Source of the DNA: Nostoc sp. JL33
GTDB taxonomy: Bacteria > Cyanobacteriota > Cyanobacteriia > Cyanobacteriales > Nostocaceae
Direction: 5' to 3'
DNA length: 64,000 bases
Assembly: GCF_017114985.1 (NCBI RefSeq)
Contig: NZ_JABXKP010000104.1
Location: 1 to 64,000, forward strand
The first letter of the stretch is position 1. Every line of letters begins with the position of its first letter. Below the pieces are notes generated by a model. It worked only from the letters and a program-made list of their open reading frames with translations, did not search any database and was not told where the DNA came from. Position numbers and translations under genes: made by a program. Below, piece by piece: positions 43,336 to 52,510 of this stretch.

Positions 43336-43677
43336 CTATTTTTCAGCTTTGCTCAGTCCCAGATCGTTTTCTTCAGCATACCGCTCCATAAAACGCATAA
43401 AGCGATCCCATTCTTGGGCTGATTTCATCACGTAAAGTGCTTCTAATTCTTCCGGTTTCCCGTTGACAAATTTAGCCTTAACTTCACGGGTAATTATCTC
43501 CCCTTCTTCGTCAATCAAATACATCCCGGTAATATCTTCGGTGCTACCTTGATCTAAAATCTTCGGATTCCTAAAAATAAACGTCGCTGTACCACTGTCG
43601 CCAGTGCGCGATCGCGTCAGCCGCACTTCTGGAATTACCTCTTCGTCAAGACCTCTAGAAAACTGGATTTTCGTCAT
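43336..43677 (-). CDS. psb28: Photosystem II assembly protein Psb28
   Basis: This 113-aa cytoplasmic-side protein binds PSII assembly intermediates (RC47). The sequence matches the family from IQFSRGLDEEVIPEVRLTRSR through FIFRNPKIL, GMYLIDEEGEI and FMRFMERYAEENDLGLSK. The length is standard. It is in opposite orientation to the phycobilin lyase cluster. Confidence 0.95.
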   Translation of the reverse strand: MTKIQFSRGLDEEVIPEVRLTRSRTGDSGTATFIFRNPKILDQGSTEDITGMYLIDEEGEIITREVKAKFVNGKPEELEALYVMKSAQEWDRFMRFMERYAEENDLGLSKAEK

Positions 43678-43957
43678 GATGAATGAATTTAAACTTTTGT
43701 GATGGTTAATTTAATATTCTCTCATCAATTAGAACACCACGGTCTAGAGGCTACTGTTATTCATATTTTTAGTGTATATACTTAAATTGCTTATTTTTCA
43801 AGTAACAAAGTTAGGGGGCGAGCGTTTTCAATTGTAACTTGGATCATTGCAGCAAACCGCTAGCTCTTAACTTGGTAACAAAACGATTATACAAATTTTC
43901 TGCTGATTGGGGAGGGCTGAACGGTCAAAACAAGGACGGCGACCTTTGCAGAGGTAG

Positions 43958-44164
43958 ATGAACGAATGCACGAGAATGGTTTATAGTCTGCAACAGACCA
44001 CGGACATAATGGCTCACCCTCTTACCACGGAGCTTCTACCACAGATTGAAGACAAGGATTGGTACTGTACTTGGGTTCGACGAAGATTAGCGGTAATGTT
44101 TAGAATGTTTACATACCACAACTCTAAAAACAAAGAACAAGGTAAACATCATCCGCAGGAGTAA
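43958..44164 (+). CDS. Small protein upstream of phycobilin lyase, unknown
   Basis: This 68-aa frame (or 51 aa from ATG 44009, MAHPLTTELLPQIEDKDWYC) precedes the lyase gene by 19 bp. It carries a basic segment WVRRRLAVMFRMFTYHNSK and no known motif. The AGAGGT ahead of ATG 43958 is too close to be a good RBS. It could be a leader peptide or chance ORF. Confidence 0.35.
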   Translation: MNECTRMVYSLQQTTDIMAHPLTTELLPQIEDKDWYCTWVRRRLAVMFRMFTYHNSKNKEQGKHHPQE

Positions 44165-44183
44165 GTAAATAGGAGTCAGAAGA

Positions 44184-44804
44184 TTGATAGACGCAATGGA
44201 ATTTTTTCAGCTAAGTGCTGGTAAGTGGCGATCGCAACGTGCAACTCATCACCTGCCCTTCAAGCGTTCAGAGACGGGAGAATCGGATATACAGGTAGAA
44301 ACTCTCGATGCCGATCATCCAGAAATCATTGAACTGTGCCAGTATCATGAGATTGACCCCAGCCTTTCAGTAGGAGGGTCGCGTGTGCGTTGGCTAGGCA
44401 CAATGGCTTGGGATAGAGATGATCAGGAAAACCATCAAGGGAAAACCATATTCGCGATCGTGCCTGATGCCGATAACCCAAGGGCTGGTAAATTACTCCG
44501 GGAAAGAGGCTACGCCGAAATTATGCCTGTTGTCGGTCTTTTTCACATGGATGATGAAGATGGACTAGTGTTGACAACCGAATACGAAACAATGAGTTCC
44601 ATTGAGAGATTCTGGTTCGCCAGCCCAAATATGCGACTGCGAACCAGTACAGTCAAACGGTTTGGCGGCTTCAGCACGGCATCATTTTGTAGTGAAACCC
44701 GGATTGAAACTTCTGTTGAGGTTGCCAGGACAGAAGAAGTAACAGAAACACTTGGGTCGGATGTTTTGGAAAAAAGACAATTTTATTCAGTTTTGGGCTG
44801 GTGA
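44184..44804 (+). CDS. cpcS: CpcS/CpeS-family phycobiliprotein lyase
   Basis: This 206-aa lipocalin-fold lyase attaches phycocyanobilin to Cys-84 sites of phycobiliproteins. Family motifs: MEFFQLSAGKWRSQRATHHL, VGGSRVRWLGTMAWD, YETMSSIERFWFASPNMRLRTS and FSTASFCSETR. The TTG at 44184 has an AGGAG box 8 bp upstream; ATG 44196 is the alternative. Whether it is CpcS1, CpcU or CpeS cannot be set from sequence. It overlaps the next gene by 4 bp. Confidence 0.9.
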   Translation: MIDAMEFFQLSAGKWRSQRATHHLPFKRSETGESDIQVETLDADHPEIIELCQYHEIDPSLSVGGSRVRWLGTMAWDRDDQENHQGKTIFAIVPDADNPRAGKLLRERGYAEIMPVVGLFHMDDEDGLVLTTEYETMSSIERFWFASPNMRLRTSTVKRFGGFSTASFCSETRIETSVEVARTEEVTETLGSDVLEKRQFYSVLGW

Positions 44805-45358
44805 ATTATCTCAAGCAGACCGATGCTTTTACTCGTGGGCGAGATTATCTCCATCTGGTACAGGGGCTAGCCCTAGAACCGGGTATGGTGGATGTGTTTG
44901 ATAACCTGCGCGATCGCATCCCCATTTGCACTTGGATCGGTGAGAATATTAACACCGTTAACGCTCAGATCAACGCCTATCTAGAAGTTTGTCATGAGTG
45001 CTTTCATCCCCAAGAGCGTCGCCACATCCAAATTTTTGCAGTACCCCTAGCTCAATCCTTCGGCATCGACGGGCTGTGCAACATTCTCACAAACCCAATC
45101 ACCATTTTGGTAGATGTCGGTCGAGTTGCACCTAGAGACTGGTTTGGTGTAGTCGTCCATGAATACGCCCATGCCCATCTAGGAGACTTTGGTCACAATC
45201 AGCAGTTTGCTAGCATCCTATCTCATCTATGTTTAGGACTGGGATTGGAACCACCCCACTGGGAGGCAGGGATGGAAGCAACTTTGCGTAGTTGGCCTTA
45301 CTGTAAGTCAACCATAGATCCCCTGGAATTTTGGATAGGTCAAGGGAGTGGGAAGTAG
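44801..45358 (+). CDS. Putative HExxH zincin metallopeptidase
   Basis: This 185-aa protein contains a zinc-binding HExxH site (H120, E121, H124 in VVHEYAHAHLGDFGH), with a nearby GH (132) as in SprT-like proteases, where it supplies the third ligand. No signal peptide, so it is probably cytoplasmic. It is translationally coupled to the phycobilin lyase gene (GTGA overlap), which suggests a role in phycobiliprotein maturation or turnover; this is inference. Confidence 0.65.
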   Translation: MNYLKQTDAFTRGRDYLHLVQGLALEPGMVDVFDNLRDRIPICTWIGENINTVNAQINAYLEVCHECFHPQERRHIQIFAVPLAQSFGIDGLCNILTNPITILVDVGRVAPRDWFGVVVHEYAHAHLGDFGHNQQFASILSHLCLGLGLEPPHWEAGMEATLRSWPYCKSTIDPLEFWIGQGSGK

Positions 45359-45649
45359 AGGGGTTGCGGGAATCAGGAAATGAAGTTTTTTCAATGTTCC
45401 ATTCCCAATTCCCCATTAATTTCTTTTGCTAAATGTTAAAAGTTATTGCTTCAGTTGAAAAAGGTGAAACTGAATCTCCTAATCTAAAATATGTGAACAA
45501 AGTTTTTTAGTCATTTACATGATCATTAAGCTACAAGCCCCACTCCCTTTTTTAATTAGCTATCAGTTAAATCCAGTAGGCTAATCGTTTTTCCTACTAA
45601 TACTTAAATTGAGAAAAGGGAATGGGATTACCCGCTGATTCTTAGATGA

Positions 45650-45845
45650 TCATCGTGAGTGAGTCGGAGTCTTCTCCCTACAGCCTTTCGGGTATCCTAC
45701 GGCAGACGCTAGCCTCTCGCGTGAGGGAGAAGGGGAGACGCTAAAAAAAGCGTTAGCGAGCGTCTGGCGGTTTCCGTCGAGTCCGTTAGCGCTAGCGGTA
45801 GCGACTATGCGTAGCGTCACTCCCGAAGCCGAAGGGTGAACCTCA
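45650..45845. repeat. Composite repeat island upstream of cpcG
   Basis: Mixed short inverted and direct repeats include AGACGCTAGCCTCTCGCGTG, AGCGTTAGCGAGCGTCT, GCGCTAGCGGTAGCG and ATGCGTAGCGTCAC. The stretch has no coding character. It lies in the 739-bp space 45359-46097 before the linker gene, and the rest of that space shows no gene. Confidence 0.75.
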
Positions 45846-46085
45846 AAACAAAAATCAATAACTGCCTTGGGAAGCAGGGCGGCTGCCTGGGTTCCTCATA
45901 AAGTGAGGATAAAGCTGGTAACAGTAGAGAGGCAGAGTAAGACCATCACCGGATTTGGTTCCGGGCACTCATTGATGAGTGTACCTAACGTGGCATCTGC
46001 CTATGAGACAGGAAGCCCTCGCTGTATTTGGTACTCCGAATCAGCGCTGGGTACTTCACAGTTGTTAAGTTTAATTAAGAAACAT

Positions 46086-46090
46086 GGAGG
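46086..46090 (+). promoter_or_regulatory. RBS deciding the cpcG start
   Basis: GGAGG lies 7 bp before GTG 46098, which encodes the family-typical N-terminus MAIPLLTYDPSSQNQRV. Confidence 0.7.
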
Positions 46091-46097
46091 CTTTAGA

Positions 46098-46865
46098 GTG
46101 GCAATTCCTCTGTTAACATATGACCCTTCAAGTCAAAACCAGCGTGTAGCTGCATATGAAGTACCGGGTGATGAACAGCCCAGGATTTTTAGTACAGACA
46201 ATCTGCTTTCTCCGTCAGATTTAGATGTTCTGATCGAAACAGCATATCGTCAAATTTTCTTTCATGCCTTTGCTGCCGATCGCGAAACATTTTTAGAGTC
46301 CCAACTCCGTAATGGACAGATTACAGTGCGGGACTTTATTCGTGGGTTGCTGCTTTCCAATACCTTTAAGAAAAGCTTTTACGACCTCAACAATAATTAT
46401 CGTTTTGTTGAGCAAGTAATCCAGCGCGTTCTAGGGCGTGACCCATACAGTGAGCGGGAAAAAATTGCCTGGTCAATTGTAGTCGCTACCAAGGGTATTA
46501 GAGGCTTTGTTGATGAAGTCCTCAACACTGAAGAGTACCTGAGCAATTTTGGAGACTCCACAGTACCTTATCAGCGCCGTCGCATACTGCCATCCCAATC
46601 AGAGGGTGAGTTGCCATTCAACATCAAATCTCCGCGATACGAAGCTTACCACCGTGCCAAACTGAATTTCCCCCAAATTATTTGGCAGGTCGAAGTACGC
46701 AGATTCCTCCCACAAGAGCAAAAGCCCAAGGCTGGCGATCCGGCTCTATTCTTGTCTATGGCACAAAGTGTCAATGCAACTGGCAATCCTCCACAAAGGA
46801 TCTCGTCATTCAACATCGATATCGAAAAGTCTGTACCTTATCGGCAACTGGCAGGAATTAAATAA
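46098..46865 (+). CDS. cpcG: Phycobilisome rod-core linker, CpcG type
   Basis: This 255-aa linker attaches phycocyanin rods to the allophycocyanin core. It matches CpcG closely at its N-terminus (AIPLLTYDPSSQNQRVAAYEVPGDEQPRIF) and has the linker domain with AYRQIFFHAF, LESQLRNGQITVRDFIRGLLLS, NNNYRFVEQVIQRVLGRDPYSEREKIAWSI and NTEEYLSNFG. I chose GTG 46098 because the frame open from 45867 includes a repeat region and no family sequence. It is distant from any cpc operon in this window. Confidence 0.9.
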   Translation: MAIPLLTYDPSSQNQRVAAYEVPGDEQPRIFSTDNLLSPSDLDVLIETAYRQIFFHAFAADRETFLESQLRNGQITVRDFIRGLLLSNTFKKSFYDLNNNYRFVEQVIQRVLGRDPYSEREKIAWSIVVATKGIRGFVDEVLNTEEYLSNFGDSTVPYQRRRILPSQSEGELPFNIKSPRYEAYHRAKLNFPQIIWQVEVRRFLPQEQKPKAGDPALFLSMAQSVNATGNPPQRISSFNIDIEKSVPYRQLAGIK

Positions 46866-47222
46866 CAATTTTTGGTCAGAGGCTGGCTAGTACATCGATT
46901 TGATCATTTTATAGCGTGCATAAGTCTTGGGTTATGTAGGAGTTTCATTTAGGTAGAACTAGTGGAACAGACTCTATCCCATGTCTGATGCACGCTAGTT
47001 GTTAAGGGGTATTGGGCATTGGGCATTGGGCATGGTTTTTTTCTCAATTGCTAAGGAACGTAGATTAAATAAAATGGAAAACTTCATCCTGTCTCTAGCT
47101 TCCCTCTCCTTTATAAGCAGAGGGATTGAGGGTGAGGTAAACCAGGGACATAAATTGTATGTTATTTAATTCTTATTCCTAAATGTCTGTGAAATGGTGA
47201 TGCTTTCAGGCGTGGGATGAGC
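46866..47222. other. Intergenic region after cpcG
   Basis: This 357-bp convergent spacer includes tandem GGGCATT heptamers (about 47007-47032) and no gene or clear terminator. Confidence 0.5.
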
Positions 47223-48236
47223 TTAAAGTGTAGTTCGTCTTTTTAACATCTCCAAAAGTTTTGTAAAGTGGGCGGGAGGAGTAGCTGTCACCTCAATCAA
47301 TTCCCCAGATACGGGATGTTGCAATTTTAGTCGCCAAGCGTGCAGTGCTTGACCGGGCAAATTTACCCCGACTGAATGACCAGAACTATAAACTGGGTCG
47401 CCGACAATGGGATGACCCATTTTGGCGCTGTGGACGCGAATTTGATGGGTGCGTCCAGTTTCTAGTTGAAAGTGAATTAAGGTGAAGTTACCGAGGCGTT
47501 CTAGTACTTGCCAATGAGTGACGGCAGATCGTCCGCCTTGTTCAACAGGCATGATAGCCATTTTTTTGCGGTCTTGGGGATGGCGACCAATGGGTAAGTC
47601 AATTGTGCCACTTTCAGTTTTTGGCGCACCGTAAACTACGCCCAAGTATTCTCGCCGTGCGGTTTTTGCTTTGAGTTGTGCTTGTAGGTGATGATGGGCA
47701 ATATCTGTTTTAGCGATCGCGATCGCCCCCGTTGTATCCTTATCTAATCGATGCACAATTCCCGGACGTTGGACTCCGCCAATTCCTGGTAAATTGGGAC
47801 AGTGAGCTAATAGGGCATTTACCAAAGTGCCATCTGGATGACCGGGTGCGGGATGGACAACTAAGCCTGCGGGTTTGTTGAGAATAAGTAACTGGTCGTC
47901 TTCGTAGAGGATATCTAAGGGGATATCTTCTGCTAGCAGTTCTAAAGGTTGCGCTTCTGGTATTTTGAGAGTGATGCGATCGCCTACCTTGACATTAATC
48001 TTTTTAGATGTGCAAACTTTGTCGTTAAGTTGAACGTTACCCTGTTCGATTAACTGTTGGATGCGGGAACGGGATAAGTCTGGTAATTCTTGGGAAAGGT
48101 AACGGTCAAGGCGATCGCATGAAGTGTTGACGCAGTGTATCATACTCCCAAGGGGAAGCAAGCTAGGTGCAGCATCCTCTATATGAGAAGACAAGCGTTC
48201 GCTATTTTCTCTGATTTGTAAATTAAATTCGCTCAC
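47223..48236 (-). CDS. rluD: RluD-like pseudouridine synthase
   Basis: This 337-aa RluA-family enzyme has an N-terminal S4 RNA-binding domain (DRLDRYLSQELPDLSRSRIQQLIEQGNVQLN, about residues 40-75) and the catalytic block GIVHRLDKDTTGAIAIAKT with the active Asp, followed by LETGRTHQIRVH. It probably modifies 23S rRNA. The RluD name is by family similarity; the exact target uridines are not read from sequence. Confidence 0.88.
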   Translation of the reverse strand: MSEFNLQIRENSERLSSHIEDAAPSLLPLGSMIHCVNTSCDRLDRYLSQELPDLSRSRIQQLIEQGNVQLNDKVCTSKKINVKVGDRITLKIPEAQPLELLAEDIPLDILYEDDQLLILNKPAGLVVHPAPGHPDGTLVNALLAHCPNLPGIGGVQRPGIVHRLDKDTTGAIAIAKTDIAHHHLQAQLKAKTARREYLGVVYGAPKTESGTIDLPIGRHPQDRKKMAIMPVEQGGRSAVTHWQVLERLGNFTLIHFQLETGRTHQIRVHSAKMGHPIVGDPVYSSGHSVGVNLPGQALHAWRLKLQHPVSGELIEVTATPPAHFTKLLEMLKRRTTL

Positions 48237-48375
48237 AATTGCTCTATATTAATTCCCCGTTCTTTAAGTAAAGCGCGGAATCCTTTAAAAGGGCGGTTAG
48301 AAACCGCGTCTATACAAGCAAAACCTTAGTCCACGCAGGCGGACGAAAGTTTGTGTAGCCGAGAATTCTATTGCC

Positions 48376-49026
48376 CTAGCTGTCTTGTATTTGTTCTCTT
48401 ACCGATTGTCGAAAGGCTTTAAGTGTTGAACTCATTCCTGTAGTTCGCGCCATTTCCACAAACTGGGGAATAAGTTCCGTGATCGAAAAAGTGGGAAATG
48501 TGGGGCTGATGAGAGACTTTACATATTGCTCACCTTGCAGCAAGCTAATTTCTAGGTTTTTGCTTTCATATCGCCAAATTTCAGGTACTTTCAACGCCTC
48601 GTAGGCACTAATTTGGGTTTTAGAGGTGACATCAATTTCAATCGCCAAATCAGGAGGAGGGTCAACAGTTAGGTCGATTCTATCTTTCCCAATCATTAGC
48701 TTATAGTTTTGAATATAAAAACAATCATCGGGTTCAATACCTGCACTTATATCTTTTCGCTTAAAGGTAGTTGAACCTAAAGACTCCCAATTGAGATCGA
48801 GTTCATCTAGCAAGGCTTTCACTAAATCTCCAATAATTACCTTAGATCGCTCATGTTCTGGTAATGGAGCCATAATTTCTAACGTTCCTTGGCTGTATGC
48901 TACTCGACTCCCGCGATGCTCTCCTAACTCATTGATAATTGCTTCAAATACTTGCCAACTCACATCTTCCAGGATTATTCTTTCCCCTGGTGGAACTCGA
49001 ATTTGTTTGAGTTGAAGAGTAACCAT
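48376..49026 (-). CDS. Uma2-family (DUF820) protein
   Basis: The third Uma2/DUF820 member in the window. The N-terminus reads VPPGERIILEDVSWQVFEAI, then a GSRVAYSQGTLEIMAPLPEHE block, PDDCFYIQ and PPDLAIEIDVTSKTQI, which gives the Asp/Glu-x-Asp/Lys pattern of the nuclease fold, with EIWRYESKNLEI. The role is unknown. It is only distantly similar to the copies at 19565 and 20236. Confidence 0.82.
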   Translation of the reverse strand: MVTLQLKQIRVPPGERIILEDVSWQVFEAIINELGEHRGSRVAYSQGTLEIMAPLPEHERSKVIIGDLVKALLDELDLNWESLGSTTFKRKDISAGIEPDDCFYIQNYKLMIGKDRIDLTVDPPPDLAIEIDVTSKTQISAYEALKVPEIWRYESKNLEISLLQGEQYVKSLISPTFPTFSITELIPQFVEMARTTGMSSTLKAFRQSVREQIQDS

Positions 49027-49182
49027 AGGATGTTAGTTGTTAAATAATTTCATTTTACTAAAATTTGAGATGAGCTTACCCTGGAATTTTCTCAAATTCG
49101 ATGTAACAAACGCCCTAGCCAAAATGCGATCGCATAAATTCTCTTCATCTCTCCTCCTCCGTGTCCTCCGCGCCTCTGCGGT

Positions 49183-49536
49183 TCATAATTCTAAATTTAT
49201 AACTTCTTGCGACAACTCAAAAAACCCATCTTTCCCAACTTCAAAATCAATCACCTGATACACAGCATCAATATTTAACTCACCATAAACATGAGGAAAT
49301 AATTCGCCTATTTCAGCAGGTTCATAGCGAATTTCAGCTTGGATTTTATCAGAATCAATAAAAAGTAGTACCAATTCTTTTTGATTACTAAAAAATGTAT
49401 TTGAAACTTTGACTATTTGCGTTGACTTTGAACAGTGGATAAAGCCTTCAGAATCGATTGAATCAGCGCGATAGCTGCCCAAATCTTTTGCTTGTTCCCA
49501 TTGTTGGCGTTTGGTGATGTGGAGGATAGTATTCAT
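49183..49536 (-). CDS. DUF952 domain protein
   Basis: This 117-aa protein matches DUF952, a small family related to the ADP-ribosyltransferase fold: ILHITKRQQWEQAKDLGSYRADSIDSEGFIHCSKS and RYEPAEIGELFPHVYGELNIDAV. The start overlaps the end of the KGK-domain gene by 4 bp (ATGA), so the two are translated together. No substrate is known. Confidence 0.88.
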   Translation of the reverse strand: MNTILHITKRQQWEQAKDLGSYRADSIDSEGFIHCSKSTQIVKVSNTFFSNQKELVLLFIDSDKIQAEIRYEPAEIGELFPHVYGELNIDAVYQVIDFEVGKDGFFELSQEVINLEL

Positions 49537-49955
49537 GTTGCTTGTATCATTTTCCGAAAATCATCTAAAGGTGATTCCGGTTCATCGGATTCATCAAGAC
49601 AAAATTCAAGAGATAATGTATATTTATTTGCGCTGACATTTGATATGTATATTTGAATTTTTAGTTTTCCTTTCTGCCAGCCTTTACCGCTAATTTTAAG
49701 TATCTGACAATCTACAATCAAATTCAATTTAATTTCATCTATTTTGATAGTCTCTTGACTAACAGATATTTGTTTTAAAAATTCATAAATTGTAGTGTCA
49801 GCCTTTTGAGTCGAGTAATCATAAGCACCATGACGTTCCCACTTGCTGCAAATCTGTTCCCGAACTAATTCCTTTAATCTGCTGACTTTAAAAGTTTCTT
49901 TCTGCAAGAGTACAACATCATCGTCACAGTCTAGAGTCATGAATTTATTATTCAT
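49533..49955 (-). CDS. KGK-domain protein
   Basis: This 140-aa protein has the KGK motif (GKGWQKGKLKIQIYI, about residues 94-108) typical of a cyanobacterial family of unknown function. The N-terminus begins MTLDCDDDVVLL and is followed by a helical region. It precedes DUF952 with a four-base overlap. It is probably cytosolic. Confidence 0.8.
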   Translation of the reverse strand: MNNKFMTLDCDDDVVLLQKETFKVSRLKELVREQICSKWERHGAYDYSTQKADTTIYEFLKQISVSQETIKIDEIKLNLIVDCQILKISGKGWQKGKLKIQIYISNVSANKYTLSLEFCLDESDEPESPLDDFRKMIQAT

Positions 49956-50524
49956 ATCAATGTAGTTAATTGCGAGTGGACAATACCAACTTGATAATTT
50001 AAGCTTGCTCTCAGCTTATTCTGCAATTTTGTTGATATGAAGAGGGCTTACGCACTGTACAAATTAAGCATAATATGTGTTACGCGAAATGAACGTTTCA
50101 GGCGCTGAACACAACCCTGATTTGATCGCATATTGACTGTGTTCGGTATTAAACAATTCGCAATTACGTTTTGTAACGGGGATTTTAATTAGGTATTAAA
50201 ATGTGCTGCCCTTCTTAGGCAGGGAAATTAAACCCTTAAACTTTATTAAATAGGCTCAAAAGTCCAAATTCCCTATACTACATATGTATGGTCGTAAGTC
50301 CTAATCAAGTTAGTGAATGTTTATCCTACTAGTCAATGTAATTTAGTAAGTGTCCGTATGATAGTTTATACTAATCAACTATTTTACTCCACACTTGTTA
50401 ATATTGTCTCAGTAATACCACTGCCATTAACTCCGCGAAAAATAATCGCTTTACAACATCATTATTAAAAATGTTACGTAGGCACGCAGAGTTTTTCTCA
50501 GCGCCTTTGCGTAAGATTATCATT
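49956..50524. other. Intergenic region, nothing recognised
   Basis: This 569-bp AT-rich stretch lies between two minus-strand genes. No ORF, tRNA or strong hairpin was found. It may contain the KGK promoter near its left end. Confidence 0.5.
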
Positions 50525-52066
50525 TTATAAATTTGACGGAATACAAACATCTGGCGCACATAAACCGGTAAATTCCAGCGTTGTCACCTCAAAGGTATTT
50601 AAATCTACGCGACGGATAGCATGATTATTGGTATCAGCAATATATAAAAAAGAAGCGATAGCGAAGCGCTGCTGCGAAGCGCAGATCGCACTCAGCCCCG
50701 AAGGTTCAAAAAAGCGGCTATTCTTACCTTCACCATCTTCTAAACCCGCAGAACCATTTCCCAAAACTGTTTGACAATTGCCACTGGGACTAACTAATTT
50801 AATTTTATGGTTATAAGTATCTGCCACCCAGAGATAATTCTGAGCGTATTCCACTCCTAAACAATGCTGGAAACGGACATCTTCACCTTGTCCATCTACA
50901 TCGCCAAAACCAAATAAACCCCCACTACCACAAACAGTTCGCACTTGGTACGGTTCTACAATTCCAACACCACGAATTGAACTAACTTCACTGTCAGCAA
51001 TATATAATTCTTGCCCATTATTAGTAATACCGCTAGGTTGAGCAAAAGCAGATTCAGTAAGTGAACCATCAATGCAAGCTTCTGCACCAGTACCAGCATA
51101 AGTTTTGATGATGCCAGTTTTTAAATCCATTTGCCAAATTTGATGCGGCCCAGCCATTGCAATAAACAAGGTATTTCCCACTTTCACTAAATCCCAAGGA
51201 GAATTTAGCGCAGTTTCTAAACCAGCACCGCCATGAGGATGGATATTGCGGCTTTGTTCACCAGTTCCCGCGATCGCTTCGACTACTTGGCGCTTTAAAT
51301 CAACTCGCCGTAGGGTATGATTTTCTGTATCAGCAACGTAGAGAATTTGATTTTCCGCATCAAATGCCATTCCCTGTGGTGCAAAAAATTGTGCTTCGCT
51401 AAAAGTACCATCGGTTAAGCCAGATTTTCCAGTACCAATTAAATGCAGAATTTCCCCGTTGAAGCTACTCACAACCAGGCGATGATGTCCAGAGTCAGCG
51501 ATGAATAAACCCGTTGGAGTAGCTAGAACTTTACCAGGAAAAGCTAGAGGTGTGATTAATGGTTGGCGCTGTTTTTCTAAAGTTAAGCTGAACTCTTGGA
51601 AATTAATTGTGCCTTTGTCTTGGTGTTGCTGAATTAACTTTTGAATCAACTCGTCTAAAGTGTCACGGTTTCCTTCACCAGAAATCTGGCCAATCACGTA
51701 ACCTTCTGGATCAATAATTATTAACGTGGGCCAAGCACGCACAGCATATTCTTGCCAAATCCGAAAATCTCTGTCAACTACAACTGGGTGTTCAATGTCG
51801 TAGCGCAGGATAGCTTGACGAATATTTTCTGTTTCTTTTTCGTTGTCAAATTTGGCAGAATGAACGCCGATAACGGTAAGGCTATCTTTATATTTTTGTT
51901 CTAAATATTTTAGGTTTGGCAGAATATGCAGACAATTGATACAGCAGTATGTCCAAAAATCTAAAATTACGACTCTACCCTTGAGTTTTTTGAGAAATAA
52001 GGGTTTGTTAGTGTTGAGCCAAGAGTAATTTTGCGGTAATTCTGGCGCTCTGACACGGGGAATCAT
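50525..52066 (-). CDS. Thioredoxin-like and NHL-repeat protein
   Basis: The 513-aa protein has an N-terminal thioredoxin/TlpA-like domain (about residues 15-155) with a CxxC site in FWTYCCINCLHILPNLKYLE, then an NHL beta-propeller (about 180-500) with repeats such as GLFIADSGHHRLVVS, ILYVADTENHTLRRVD and FLYIADTNNHAIRRVD. This is the NHLRC2 type of architecture. No signal peptide. Near the C-terminus, the residues AICASQQRFAIAS are encoded by a palindromic repeat (50653-50698), probably an in-frame insertion between propeller strands. Confidence 0.85.
   Translation of the reverse strand: MIPRVRAPELPQNYSWLNTNKPLFLKKLKGRVVILDFWTYCCINCLHILPNLKYLEQKYKDSLTVIGVHSAKFDNEKETENIRQAILRYDIEHPVVVDRDFRIWQEYAVRAWPTLIIIDPEGYVIGQISGEGNRDTLDELIQKLIQQHQDKGTINFQEFSLTLEKQRQPLITPLAFPGKVLATPTGLFIADSGHHRLVVSSFNGEILHLIGTGKSGLTDGTFSEAQFFAPQGMAFDAENQILYVADTENHTLRRVDLKRQVVEAIAGTGEQSRNIHPHGGAGLETALNSPWDLVKVGNTLFIAMAGPHQIWQMDLKTGIIKTYAGTGAEACIDGSLTESAFAQPSGITNNGQELYIADSEVSSIRGVGIVEPYQVRTVCGSGGLFGFGDVDGQGEDVRFQHCLGVEYAQNYLWVADTYNHKIKLVSPSGNCQTVLGNGSAGLEDGEGKNSRFFEPSGLSAICASQQRFAIASFLYIADTNNHAIRRVDLNTFEVTTLEFTGLCAPDVCIPSNL
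50650..50700. repeat. Palindromic repeat inside the NHL gene
   Basis: GCGATAGCGAAGCGCTGCTG and CGAAGCGCAGATCGC form a partial palindrome within the coding sequence, near the last propeller blade. Confidence 0.65.
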
Positions 52067-52101
52067 AGGTAATTTATAATTCGTAATTCATAATTCATAA
52101 T

Positions 52102-52221
52102 TAAGAGGATGTTTGAAAAGTCGTCAAGTATACTATAAACCTCTCCCCGACAGGGAGAGAGGCTTTGAAATCGGTTGGGAGATTTTGATGTTACCAAAAA
52201 TACTTTTCAAATATCCTCTTA
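52102..52221. mobile_element. Miniature inverted-repeat element 1
   Basis: A TAAGAGGATGTTTGAAAAGT arm at 52102-52121 and its complement at 52202-52221 (one mismatch) bound a 120-bp unit with an inner CTCTCCCC/GGGAGAG hairpin. There is no coding capacity. The length and ends fit a MITE that would need a transposase in trans. Confidence 0.7.
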
Positions 52222-52349
52222 GGGAACTCCAAAAAATAAATTATTCCATCTTGTGGGATGGGCCGAAAAGCCCGTCCTTGGTGATTAGCGGGCAAGATGC
52301 CCGCACCACAAGAAATTTTTGGATATTTTTTTATTTGGAAGTCCCTTAG
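52221..52349. mobile_element. Miniature inverted-repeat element 2
   Basis: The left end AGGGAACTCCAAAAAATAAA pairs with the right end at 52322-52349 (GG-ATATTTTTTTATTTGGAAGTCCCT type) over about 27 bp with several mismatches. Inner hairpins GATGGGCCGAAAAGCCCGTC and GCGGGCAAGATGCCCGC lie inside. It abuts element 1 with one shared base. A fragment with the same inner hairpin is at 20949-20976. Confidence 0.7.
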
Positions 52350-52510
52350 ATCAGAACTTCTGGGATCAAAGAGGCTACGCGTAGCTTGCTTCCCCATACG
52401 GGTAGGGTAGGTACAAAGAGATTTGATAGTAGCAATTTTTTGGTTACGCATTTACGAAATCATCTACCTTCGCTGTGGGCGGCTGATCCGGTTCCACTCA
52501 AGCAGTATTG

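Noticed and set aside
45867..46097. N-terminal 77 codons before cpcG
   Set aside because: No similarity to linkers, and the RBS and MAIPLLTY start at 46098 fit the family.
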